A stretch of DNA of 64,000 nucleotides from AC2028 sp002373595 (GTDB taxonomy: Bacteria > Bacillota > Clostridia > Lachnospirales > Lachnospiraceae), in contig CAMOIX010000007.1 in NCBI GenBank assembly GCA_946616365.1, forward strand, positions 1 through 64,000, in the 5' to 3' direction. A model generated the notes under the pieces. That model was not told the origin of the DNA and did no database searches. It was given only the letters and a program-made list of their open reading frames with translations. Both the position numbers and the translations under genes were made by a program. This document shows positions 35,530 through 43,530 of this stretch, piece by piece. Every line of letters starts with the position of its first letter. The first letter of the stretch is position 1.

Positions 35530-36486
35530 TCAGGGCCACTTTGCAGGCCTCGGTCCGTGCACTGAAATAATACCGCTCTGCTCGAGATTGCGGGTTATCT
35601 GGAAGCGGACTTCATTTATACATTCGGGCTTAAGCATATACAGACAATACGTATCGATAAGATTAAAGAGATTGCCCGTGCGTCCCTCTATCTTGAAATT
35701 AACAACTCCCCTTGGGATATACTCATCCCATATCTCATCCGGTTTAATAACCGTAGGATACTTCTGTATGGTGTATACGGTATTTTCAACACCGTACTTA
35801 CACTCCCAACCGGGTACAGGCTTTCTCTTCTCGGGAGGAAGCTTTCTGTTCTCGAGTATTATCTTCTGCCTCTTCGCGATATCACGGTAATGCTCACCGC
35901 GTCTGGGGCAGTTGGGCGTACAGGTCGCATTGACAAGGACTTCAAGTTTCTCGGGATGAGTGATCTTCTCGATCATATCCCATTTGCCGTTCAGGTTATA
36001 ATCAAGGACGACATATTTGTAATCCTTTTCCATCTCTTCATTCAGAGCATCTATATCTTTTATCTCCTTGCAGGTCGTGGAGTCGATCGCATACGTAGGG
36101 TAATTCTTCCTGATATACTCCTCCAGAAGGGGAGAGTATACGAGGACTTCATTCTTATGATCCGCTCCTGCCTGCATACAGAAATTACAGAAAGGATCAT
36201 CCAGATCCTCCTCCGTTATAAGAGGATTGGTAAAGGTATATCTGACAGGGATACCCGCATTATTGATAGTCTTAATGACACCGGTGATAAATCCCGCATC
36301 ACACTGATCATTCGGATCTATCTCTCTTCCGCCGTTCCAGAGTGCAAAAGGAAAGCATCCGAAAAAGGATGCGATCTCCACACCTTCGCGGAAGTACTCG
36401 GGGTGCTGCTTTAAGAGGCTGACCCAGAGCATATTGAGAGGGAAATTATATCTTAATCCCGGCAGATGAAACCGTGCCTGTACCAT
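35530..36486 (-). CDS. U32-like cysteine protein, paralogue A (unknown function)
   Basis: A 318-residue soluble protein, the first gene of the exporter operon and a paralogue of the protein at 27763-28656. Shared landmarks are HLPG near residue 7, WNGGR at 50-54, the TNPL segment near 86, VVLDYN near 159, LVNATCTPNCPRRGEHY near 184-200 and VNFKIEGR near 262. Cysteines 100, 189, 193 and 229 align with four cysteines of the paralogue, a plausible [4Fe-4S] ligand set. There is no CX3CX2C radical-SAM motif and no signal peptide. The resemblance to U32-type proteins (UbiU/UbiV, TrhP) is by motif reading only. ATG at 36486 has GAGG 7 bases upstream. Confidence 0.7.
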   Translation of the reverse strand: MVQARFHLPGLRYNFPLNMLWVSLLKQHPEYFREGVEIASFFGCFPFALWNGGREIDPNDQCDAGFITGVIKTINNAGIPVRYTFTNPLITEEDLDDPFCNFCMQAGADHKNEVLVYSPLLEEYIRKNYPTYAIDSTTCKEIKDIDALNEEMEKDYKYVVLDYNLNGKWDMIEKITHPEKLEVLVNATCTPNCPRRGEHYRDIAKRQKIILENRKLPPEKRKPVPGWECKYGVENTVYTIQKYPTVIKPDEIWDEYIPRGVVNFKIEGRTGNLFNLIDTYCLYMLKPECINEVRFQITRNLEQSGIISVHGPRPAKWP

Positions 36487-36513
36487 GAAAAATCCTCACT
36501 TTCGTACTATTAT

Positions 36514-36542
36514 ATTATATGGCGAAAATACAATAATATCAA
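36514..36542 (-). promoter_or_regulatory. strong promoter of the seven-gene exporter operon
   Basis: On the minus strand TTGATA (36537-36542), a 17-base spacer, and a perfect TATAAT (36514-36519). TSS is expected near 36507, leaving a leader of about 20 bases. Confidence 0.8.
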
Positions 36543-36576
36543 CAAATTCAGACATTTTTAATACTCTTGTGAAGTG

Positions 36577-36611
36577 CAAAAAAATCCCCCGCAGATCACT
36601 CTGCGGGGGAT
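36577..36611 (-). terminator. intrinsic terminator after the solute-binding protein gene
   Basis: Perfect 11-base stem ATCCCCCGCAG (36584-36594) and CTGCGGGGGAT (36601-36611), loop of 6, followed on the minus strand by seven T (36578-36584). It ends transcription of the sugar transporter genes and separates them from the exporter operon promoter. Confidence 0.92.
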
Positions 36612-36620
36612 CGTTCTTAC

Positions 36621-36637
36621 TTAGAATCTGATTCTAA
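36621..36637. repeat. 8-bp perfect inverted repeat
   Basis: TTAGAATC-T-GATTCTAA, a perfect inverted repeat with a single centre base, 9 bases after the stop of the solute-binding protein gene and 9 bases before its terminator. It could be an RNA hairpin or a protein site. Confidence 0.5.
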
Positions 36638-36646
36638 TGGTATGGA

Positions 36647-38155
36647 TTACTCCATAGCATCGAGAGTAGCATTCCAATCGCTAAGAACCTGCTCATACTT
36701 GTCGTGGAACGAATCGTTGATCTCAGAAACGGTCTTGGTTCCGTCGAAGTTAGCGAAGTATACGTTTGACCAGGTAGCACCGTCAAGAGGGCTGGAGATC
36801 TCAAGGTCAGGAGCATATCCTGCATAGTTAGCCTTGATAGCCTTCTGCATGTCAAACTCGGTCTGGATTCCCTTCTCATCAAGGTGATAAGCGTTGAACT
36901 CAGCAGCCTGAGAGTTGTAATCCTCGTATCCAACAGGGAGGGTCTCCCATGCATCATAAGCGAATGCAATGAGACGAGCCTTCTCGATATCGTAAACCTT
37001 AGGCATTACGATGATGTTGCCGTGTACGGTGGTGACGAAGTTCTTTCCGTCCTTGGTGGGGAAAGGTACGCATCCGCTCTCGTCCTCACAAGCACCAACG
37101 AAGTTCCAGGTCTGTCCTGCATAACCTTCCTCGATCATGAAAGCGCCCTTTCCGTCTTGGTAAGTGGTACGATAGTCATCCCATACAGCGGGATCGTGCC
37201 AGTTCATAAAGTAATCCTTAACGATCCTGTATGCGAACTCAGCAGCCTCAACGGTCTTAGCATCCTCAATCTTGGATGAAAGATGTCCGTCAGCGTCCTT
37301 ATCAATGATGTTTCCGCCGTTTCCAAGAGCAGCGGTAGTGATTGCAGCGCCTACGCCGTTAGCACAAAGTGCCTTGTAGTCAGCCTCTCCGTTGCCATCC
37401 TTGTCGTAAGCCTGAACGGTCTTGAGCATATCCTCAAAAGCGTCCCAGGTCCACTCACCGTTCTCTACCTTATCGTAGATGCTGTCGGGATCGATTCCGA
37501 CTTCCTCAAGGATACGACGGTTGAAGTAGATAACGTTTCCGATCTCTGCGTCTCCAGCAAGTACGCCGAAGGTCTTGTCACCGAAGGTTGAGTACTCGGT
37601 AACAGGGTTCTTCTTGTACTTGATGTCGCTAAGATCTACAGTGTCAAACTGCTGCCAATCCCAGCAAAGGCCTGAGAAGAATGCGGGTCCCTGGAATCCA
37701 TCGGGAAGAGTGAAGAGGAGTGCCTGATCATCTTCGCCTGCAGTAGCATACTTGGTGAACTCATCGGTGATACCGGCTCCCCATCCAAGTCCTCCACAGT
37801 ACTTGAAGGTGAAGTTGTACTCCTTCTCGAGCCACTCGTGGTAAGCGAGAACGTCCTCCTCGAACTGAGTGGTTGCCTCGTGCTGAGCGGAACCATCTTC
37901 AGGGCTCCACCAGTTACGGCAGATGATCTCCATGCCGCCAAGGTCATAAGGCTTGCCGGTCTTGGGATCGTTGAGTACGGTGTAAGGAGCGGGCTCCTCT
38001 TCAGGCTCTGCGGGAGTCTGAACATCCGGATTGGTATCAGGAGTTGCAGGCTCTGCAGGAGCTGCAGGCTCGCTTCCGCCGCATGCCGTCATGCTCATTA
38101 TCATGGAAGCCATGGTAACTGCAACGGCAACCTTTTTGGTTACGTGCTTTTTCAT
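36647..38155 (-). CDS. sugar ABC transporter solute-binding lipoprotein (CUT1)
   Basis: A 502-residue extracellular solute-binding protein of family 1. It has a signal peptide and lipobox MTACG (Cys near 25), a Pro/Glu/Ala-rich linker (about 27-57), then the binding protein with GGMEIICRNWWSPEDG near 73 and segments typical of sugar binders (FNRRILEEVGIDPDSIY; WTWDAFEDMLKTVQ). ATG at 38155 is preceded by AAAGGAGG. It has its own promoter just upstream although it follows two permease genes, which suggests higher expression than the permeases, as is common for binding proteins. Partner permeases are most likely 38268-39281 and 39274-40185. The sugar is unknown. Confidence 0.92.
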   Translation of the reverse strand: MKKHVTKKVAVAVTMASMIMSMTACGGSEPAAPAEPATPDTNPDVQTPAEPEEEPAPYTVLNDPKTGKPYDLGGMEIICRNWWSPEDGSAQHEATTQFEEDVLAYHEWLEKEYNFTFKYCGGLGWGAGITDEFTKYATAGEDDQALLFTLPDGFQGPAFFSGLCWDWQQFDTVDLSDIKYKKNPVTEYSTFGDKTFGVLAGDAEIGNVIYFNRRILEEVGIDPDSIYDKVENGEWTWDAFEDMLKTVQAYDKDGNGEADYKALCANGVGAAITTAALGNGGNIIDKDADGHLSSKIEDAKTVEAAEFAYRIVKDYFMNWHDPAVWDDYRTTYQDGKGAFMIEEGYAGQTWNFVGACEDESGCVPFPTKDGKNFVTTVHGNIIVMPKVYDIEKARLIAFAYDAWETLPVGYEDYNSQAAEFNAYHLDEKGIQTEFDMQKAIKANYAGYAPDLEISSPLDGATWSNVYFANFDGTKTVSEINDSFHDKYEQVLSDWNATLDAME

Positions 38156-38211
38156 AATATTTCCTCCTTTATGAAATGGCGATTCTCTGTGAACCGCAGT
38201 TATATAATCCG

Positions 38212-38226
38212 CCGCTTTGACAGCGG
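38212..38226. repeat. leader hairpin of the solute-binding protein gene
   Basis: CCGCT (38212-38216) and AGCGG (38222-38226) pair around TTGAC; with one bulge the pairing can extend into the flanking ATAATCC and GGTTAT. It sits in the 5' leader after the predicted start of transcription and may stabilise the message. Confidence 0.35.
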
Positions 38227-38241
38227 GTTATAACACAATAT

Positions 38242-38250
38242 ATTATATCA
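38242..38250 (-). promoter_or_regulatory. extended -10 promoter of the solute-binding protein gene
   Basis: On the minus strand TG-A-TATAAT (38242-38250), a perfect -10 box with the extended element. No good -35 is seen at 17 bases. TSS is expected near 38235, giving an 80-base leader. Confidence 0.5.
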
Positions 38251-38267
38251 TATATGTCAAATAAATA

Positions 38268-39281
38268 CTACATCTTGATACCGGTACTGCTTATGCTCTC
38301 GACGAACGCTCTCTGTGCGAAGAGATACAGTATGATAAGGGGCGCGATCACAAGCAGTATCGCTGTCGAGAGGAGCTGATTGACATATGCGGGAGCCAGT
38401 GCCACAGGGCCTCCGTTGCCGCTCGATGTTCCGACATATGCTCCTATTCCGTCCGCAAAGCCGCTGAGCGAAGTGCTGAGGAATACCTTTCCTCCGAGGA
38501 ACATTCTCGTATAGAATACATCTGTCCACTGCCATACGAATGAGAACAGGAAGCAGCTCGTGATGATGGGCTTGGCTTCGGGAAGCATTATCCTGATAAA
38601 GGTCTTAAATGTGCCGAGTCCGTCGACATATGCAGCCTCCTCGAGATCTCCGGGAACATTCCTGAAGAACTGTCTGATGAGGAATATATACAGTCCGTTC
38701 TTAAGTCCTGTGCAGCCAAGGCTCATGAGATAGTAAGGCAGAGTCGAATTACGAAGGTTCCAAGGCTCGCCGGTTATCAGCTGCTTAAGTCCGAATACAT
38801 CGAAAAATCTGAAGTGCAGATAGAGCGATGTGGAGATGGTCTGAGGCGTAATGAGGATCATAGCCATTACACATCCGAACCAGAATTTCTTAAAAGGAAA
38901 CTCGAATCTCGCAAAGCCATACCCTACCAGAGTACACATAGCTACCTGTACGATCGCTATGGTGATCGATACCACAAGAGTATTCTTGATACCGGTCGCA
39001 TATCTCATTCCGCCGTAAGCTATCTTATAGTTTTCCGTAATGAATTTGGTCGGTATCGAGATTACGACCGGATTGTAAACATCATCCAGCGACATCAGAC
39101 TGACCGATATCTTCTCCAGAATGGGCTGAAGGATCATAAAGCACATTCCGAAAAGGAGAATAAACCTTGCCAGAGATACTCCGACATCCATTGTCTTTTT
39201 CTTAAGGAGATAGCCGCCGGATTTTTTATTTCTCTCCCGGAACTCACTCCATTTCATTTTTCTCGCATTAGACTTACTCAT
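38268..39281 (-). CDS. sugar ABC transporter permease, MalG type (CUT1)
   Basis: A 337-residue permease with about six membrane helices; the first is near residue 40. The cytoplasmic EAA loop reads EEAAYVDGLGTFKTFIRIMLP near 235, the contact point for the ATPase. The start is ATG at 39281 with AGAGGAG 9 bases upstream, overlapping the previous permease gene by 8 bases; an in-frame start at 39326 lies deeper in that gene and is rejected. It forms the permease pair with 39274-40185. The N-terminal 35 residues are very basic. No ATPase gene is nearby, so a shared MsmX-type ATPase is expected. Confidence 0.9.
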   Translation of the reverse strand: MSKSNARKMKWSEFRERNKKSGGYLLKKKTMDVGVSLARFILLFGMCFMILQPILEKISVSLMSLDDVYNPVVISIPTKFITENYKIAYGGMRYATGIKNTLVVSITIAIVQVAMCTLVGYGFARFEFPFKKFWFGCVMAMILITPQTISTSLYLHFRFFDVFGLKQLITGEPWNLRNSTLPYYLMSLGCTGLKNGLYIFLIRQFFRNVPGDLEEAAYVDGLGTFKTFIRIMLPEAKPIITSCFLFSFVWQWTDVFYTRMFLGGKVFLSTSLSGFADGIGAYVGTSSGNGGPVALAPAYVNQLLSTAILLVIAPLIILYLFAQRAFVESISSTGIKM

Positions 39282-40185
39282 AGTAATAAACTCCTCTGGA
39301 AATAAGTGCCGAGGTGATGCCGACAAATAATAATACTACCAGGAAAAATACCCAGGACATCGCAGATGCCAAACCGTAATTAAGCTGCAGGATCATGATA
39401 CCCTGTATCTTCTCCATCATCTTACTGTCACTTCTCATACAGTAGTCGACTATGGTATAGAACCAGTTGACAAGGAATATGGATGATATCATCGGGAATG
39501 TGATCTTCCAGAGACTCTCCCATGCGGTACATCCCTCTATCTGTGCAGCCTCATACATACTGGCGGGTATGGTCTGGAGACCCGAGAGGAAGATGATGAT
39601 CTGTATACCGGATGCTATAGCAACATCATAGATATTGTCGATGATATCGAATACGGTCTCGAATGCCCTGACTCCAACTCCTGCCGTTCTGAGGACTACC
39701 TGGATGGTCTCTGTAATGCTGACATTGGAAGCCGAATCCTGTATTGCCTGCTGCATACTCTGCATAACCGCATTGTCCGTTTCTACTCCGAGCATTACAC
39801 CCGAGGAAAGGATAACGGGCAGGAAGAATATCGCTCTTACCAATGCTCTTCCCTTAAACTTCTGATTGAGGATGAGTGCTACGAAGAAAGAGAATACCAT
39901 GATCGCCAGAGTATAGACGACCATATTGAAGACACTCTCCGTAAGAAGCTGTGAGAAGCTCGTATCAAGTCTGAATGCCGCGTAGTAATTGTTCCATCCC
40001 ACCCATACGAGATCGAACTGTCCTGCACCTACATTGACATTGCAGAAGCTCATGTAGAGCGACTGGATCAGTGGCTTAACCATGAATACCAGGAAGCCGA
40101 TGATGAAAGGAGCTATGAAAAAGTAGCCCGATATCGCCTTTTTCTTTTGAAGTCCGACATATTTCTTGCGCTTAACCTTAGCCAT
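39274..40185 (-). CDS. sugar ABC transporter permease, MalF type (CUT1)
   Basis: A 303-residue permease with six predicted helices, starting with the typical basic stretch KRKKYVGLQKKKAISGYFFIAPF. The EAA loop reads YEAAQIEGCTAWESLWKITFP near 220. ATG at 40185 has AAGGAG 8 bases upstream. It follows the DUF5696 gene by 12 bases and overlaps the MalG-type gene by 8 bases. Compared with usual MalF/UgpA-type members it has a longer loop between helices (about 115-175), predicted extracellular, perhaps contacting the binding protein. Confidence 0.9.
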   Translation of the reverse strand: MAKVKRKKYVGLQKKKAISGYFFIAPFIIGFLVFMVKPLIQSLYMSFCNVNVGAGQFDLVWVGWNNYYAAFRLDTSFSQLLTESVFNMVVYTLAIMVFSFFVALILNQKFKGRALVRAIFFLPVILSSGVMLGVETDNAVMQSMQQAIQDSASNVSITETIQVVLRTAGVGVRAFETVFDIIDNIYDVAIASGIQIIIFLSGLQTIPASMYEAAQIEGCTAWESLWKITFPMISSIFLVNWFYTIVDYCMRSDSKMMEKIQGIMILQLNYGLASAMSWVFFLVVLLFVGITSALISRGVYYYE

Positions 40186-40197
40186 TTCACAGTCTCC

Positions 40198-42819
40198 TTA
40201 CTTTATTACCACATAGTCGCGCGCGGGAACATTTACTCCGCCTGCGTTGTAATCATTAAATCCCGTGTTGACATACACCTTGGTGCCGTCGGCATACTCG
40301 GTGACAGATACCTCTGAAGCGAGATTCTTATATCCCGTCATCTCCATATTGAAGACATGTCCCATCTCGTTATTGTAACGGGTGTAAGTCTCTACCGCTC
40401 TGTCCTTCCAGGAATCATAACTTGCACCGTAGAGCTCGCTGTACATGGTCTTCTGGGTGACGAAAGCATCTGCTTTCATGAATGCATACGAAAGTCCCGC
40501 GCCGTATCTGGCGCTGATAAGGAGCTGCTCCTCAGCATCGCCGCAGAGGTTTATGGGCTCTCCCGTATAGTCCACATATCCGTGGATGGCGAGTTCATAG
40601 AAGGGGATATGTTCATCAAGAATGGTATATTCGCTTCCATTGAGATCCATTCCGGATACCATATCGCTGTAAACGGCAGCATATTCATTACCCATCTGGG
40701 TCATGAAGGGAGTTCCGCTCTCATAGAGACTCTTGAAACGAGCTTCATTATTCTCGAGAGCTTCCTGTCTGCTGGTGAAGTCCTTCCTGTAATAGTCCGC
40801 AGCGAGATCCTTTCCTATATCGGAGAAGGATACTCCGGTACTGCGCTTAGTCGCATAGTTCTGAAGGTTGTCAGCCATCTTCTCGGAAAGTCCGGCGTGA
40901 AGCAGATAATAGCTCTCTGCGAACTCTCTGGACGCATATGTTACATGGCTGAACTGGTGCTGCTCTGCTCTCTCCTTGGTGATAAAACGCGCTGCATCGC
41001 GGAATGAGAAGAAGCCGTTAAATATATTACTTGCATGCTCATACATTACAGATCCGTCAAGGTATACCTGCGTTCCGTTCGCCTGTGCGCCCGATACGAA
41101 CTTCTTAAGATCTCCGCTTCCTCCGAGAGCGCTTATAGGCCTGATATGTCTCAATATCTTCTGTTTGATACCGCCGTTGCACCATCCGGTGAGTCTGACG
41201 GAAAGATTCTTAAATCCGCTGTTCTCAAGCTCGGAAACCATCTCTGCAGCCTGATCGTAGGTGGTAAGAGTGAGAGGTCTGGATACGGGTATTCCCACTA
41301 TCTGCTTTACTTTATCTATAGCTCCTATTATCTCTATGGATGCGGGAGCTGCAGTATCGTCACGGAGTGAGAACGCGTCTCCGTAGGTCTCCTTCAGATA
41401 CTCGGCATATTCCTTCGCCATGTCGGTATAATCGCCCGATGCTACGAAGCGATAACGCTGAGTGATGGTCTCATCGGGGAGTTCCCAGAGATAGGAATAA
41501 ACTTCTCCCTGTGAAAGACCGGTTACATCGTACTGCTCTCTTGCGAGCATTGTATAAATGGCATTTACTGTATTGTAACTGTTAGTCTTGCCTGAGATAT
41601 CCGCACGTACGGACGCATACGCTCTTGCTCCGTCGAGTACGCATATGAAGGAATCCTTTCCTTCGGACATTCCGAAGGTGTTGAAGTATACTCTGGTATC
41701 GTGAACAAGGCTCTCTCTCGAGATACCGTAATCCCATCCGTAGAGATTTGCATAATATCCGTTGAGTGAAGTCTTGCCGTTGTTGAAGTTGATAAGTGCT
41801 CCGCCGCCTTCGGGTACAAAGATGAATCCGTCTTCATTCTTGCTCGCCGCTCCGAAGAAGGGAAGGGGTGAGAGTGAATAAATGGGGAATTCCTCCTTGG
41901 ACTCTATCTCGCTAAGAGGTACCTCCACGACGAGCTGATCGCCCTCGAGTCTGTATACGACAGTTACATTAAATACAGGCTTGTCGCTGGACTTCTCAGC
42001 GGTATCGAGTTCCTTTGCGGCGAGATAATCCTCATAAGTAAATCCCGCTTCCTCAAAGTAGCGCTGGAGTTTCTTTCTCTGAGTCTCCTTGGTCTCTGCA
42101 CGGAAAGCCCAGATAGTTCCTTCCGCAAGCACGGGGAATCTCTCGAGGAGTTCTTCTTTATTATCCTTCTTGCCGAGCTTATTCGGGTCATACTTCTTAA
42201 AGTACTGATCTACGAGTTCCTTCTCTGAAGCGCCCATCGCGTTCTTTACGAATTTGTCATAAGTTTCCTGAGTCAGTACTGCAGGGATGACATATTCCTT
42301 CTCAAGGTCTCCTATGCTGTACTTAACAGTTATCGAATCATCGTCGGCTACAATGTCATAGGTACCGTTCTTGGCAGAATGACCATATGAATTAAGATAT
42401 GTATCAACTCCGGAAGAATTGGAATAAGCGATCTCGATCGTGGCATTAAGCCTGTCTCTCTCATTATTGAGGGCTATGCCGTCCGCATCGGTATCCTGAG
42501 CATTCGAATACCACACCTTTCCGGTTTTCTTAACCTTGACCGAGAACTGAGTGGTCGTGGGATCCATAGTAAGCTTAAGATCATCGTTCTGAAGTACGAT
42601 CTCCTTTTCGTCTCCCGAGTATGCACGGATCTCAATTACTTCCTCCTCTCCGTCTCCCTTCTGGAATTTGAAGATAAGGAATACGGCAAGCGCTATGACT
42701 CCGATAAAGATGAGCGGTGTGAAGAAATCCTTCAATCCTCTCTTTATCGCTTCACGGCGTTCAACCTGAGTCTCCGTCAGCTGTTTTTTTGTTTTTGCAG
42801 TCTTAGTGTCTTTACTCAT
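40198..42819 (-). CDS. DUF5696 membrane-anchored extracellular protein
   Basis: An 873-residue protein with a short cytoplasmic N-terminus, one helix (about 35-55) and a very large extracellular part matching DUF5696 proteins that occur beside sugar transporters in Paenibacillus and Lachnospiraceae. Landmarks are DLKLTMDPTTTQFSVKVK near 80, VPEGGGALINFNNGK near 330, and SGFKNLSVRLTGWCNGGI near 530, which looks like a barrel-type domain. No catalytic residues can be assigned. It lies between the Yip1 gene and a permease gene, with GGAG 5 bases before the ATG. A role in surface glycan capture or processing is inferred from the context only. Confidence 0.85.
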   Translation of the reverse strand: MSKDTKTAKTKKQLTETQVERREAIKRGLKDFFTPLIFIGVIALAVFLIFKFQKGDGEEEVIEIRAYSGDEKEIVLQNDDLKLTMDPTTTQFSVKVKKTGKVWYSNAQDTDADGIALNNERDRLNATIEIAYSNSSGVDTYLNSYGHSAKNGTYDIVADDDSITVKYSIGDLEKEYVIPAVLTQETYDKFVKNAMGASEKELVDQYFKKYDPNKLGKKDNKEELLERFPVLAEGTIWAFRAETKETQRKKLQRYFEEAGFTYEDYLAAKELDTAEKSSDKPVFNVTVVYRLEGDQLVVEVPLSEIESKEEFPIYSLSPLPFFGAASKNEDGFIFVPEGGGALINFNNGKTSLNGYYANLYGWDYGISRESLVHDTRVYFNTFGMSEGKDSFICVLDGARAYASVRADISGKTNSYNTVNAIYTMLAREQYDVTGLSQGEVYSYLWELPDETITQRYRFVASGDYTDMAKEYAEYLKETYGDAFSLRDDTAAPASIEIIGAIDKVKQIVGIPVSRPLTLTTYDQAAEMVSELENSGFKNLSVRLTGWCNGGIKQKILRHIRPISALGGSGDLKKFVSGAQANGTQVYLDGSVMYEHASNIFNGFFSFRDAARFITKERAEQHQFSHVTYASREFAESYYLLHAGLSEKMADNLQNYATKRSTGVSFSDIGKDLAADYYRKDFTSRQEALENNEARFKSLYESGTPFMTQMGNEYAAVYSDMVSGMDLNGSEYTILDEHIPFYELAIHGYVDYTGEPINLCGDAEEQLLISARYGAGLSYAFMKADAFVTQKTMYSELYGASYDSWKDRAVETYTRYNNEMGHVFNMEMTGYKNLASEVSVTEYADGTKVYVNTGFNDYNAGGVNVPARDYVVIK

Positions 42820-42844
42820 GATCTCTCCAATTTAACCGGATGTT

Positions 42845-43510
42845 CTACATTCGGAAAAGCATCTCTCTTACAAGCGAAACGATATATGCGACTCCCTGTG
42901 TGATCATACTGAAGAAAAGGAGCAGTATGAATACCATTACGAGCATCGCAAAAAGCGAAGCGATCGTAAACAGGATGTTCTTGGCACCGGAAAACTCATG
43001 TATCTGTCCCATGGCGGTGATGATGAGGACACCGCAGAATACAAGGCTTATAGCGCTTATTACCGAATAGAATTCGGACTCATCGACCGTTACCACATTC
43101 GAAATGAGCATAAGCGGAAGCTGGATGACGGGATAAGGAAGAAGTCCGTAGCAGGTCGCCATATATACCTGTCCCAGCCTTCCCTTGCCGTCAAAGAGCG
43201 TCGTCAAAGCCCAGTTGCCTATTACCCAGAGCGCAAGCGGGAAAATGATACTTGCGATATAGAGGAAGATATTGAGTTCCTCCCAATATACGGTGATGAA
43301 TATGAAACTCGTAAATCTGAGCTTCATGATACGCACGATAAGCGTAAGCGCAAGGATGGTATTGGCCGCAGCGTACGATCCTCTCTTCTCATGAGTCAGA
43401 TCCCAGAAGCCGTCCATCGGATGGGACATGCAATAGAATGCAAACCTCAGGGAGTTTAAGTACTCATTCATCTTTTCGTTTTTGACATATGTCTTGCGTT
43501 TAGCGTACAT
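42845..43510 (-). CDS. Yip1-family membrane protein
   Basis: A 221-residue integral membrane protein with about five helices after a cytoplasmic N-terminus; the segment LRFAFYCMSHPMDGFWDLTHEKRG is typical of bacterial Yip1-domain proteins, and a second signature is ATCYGLLPYPVIQLPLM near 140. ATG at 43510 has AGGAG 6 bases upstream. It lies between the beta-propeller/TPR gene and the DUF5696 gene. Yip1 proteins of this kind recur with those two partners in sugar transporter loci of Firmicutes; the role is unknown, possibly helping to place or anchor the surface proteins. Confidence 0.85.
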   Translation of the reverse strand: MYAKRKTYVKNEKMNEYLNSLRFAFYCMSHPMDGFWDLTHEKRGSYAAANTILALTLIVRIMKLRFTSFIFITVYWEELNIFLYIASIIFPLALWVIGNWALTTLFDGKGRLGQVYMATCYGLLPYPVIQLPLMLISNVVTVDESEFYSVISAISLVFCGVLIITAMGQIHEFSGAKNILFTIASLFAMLVMVFILLLFFSMITQGVAYIVSLVREMLFRM

Positions 43511-43530
43511 AACCTTCTCCTAATCCGCTT

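Noticed and set aside
35530..36486. Radical SAM assignment for the cysteine protein and its paralogue
   Set aside because: The cysteines are C-x3-C without a third Cys two residues later, so the CX3CX2C motif is absent.
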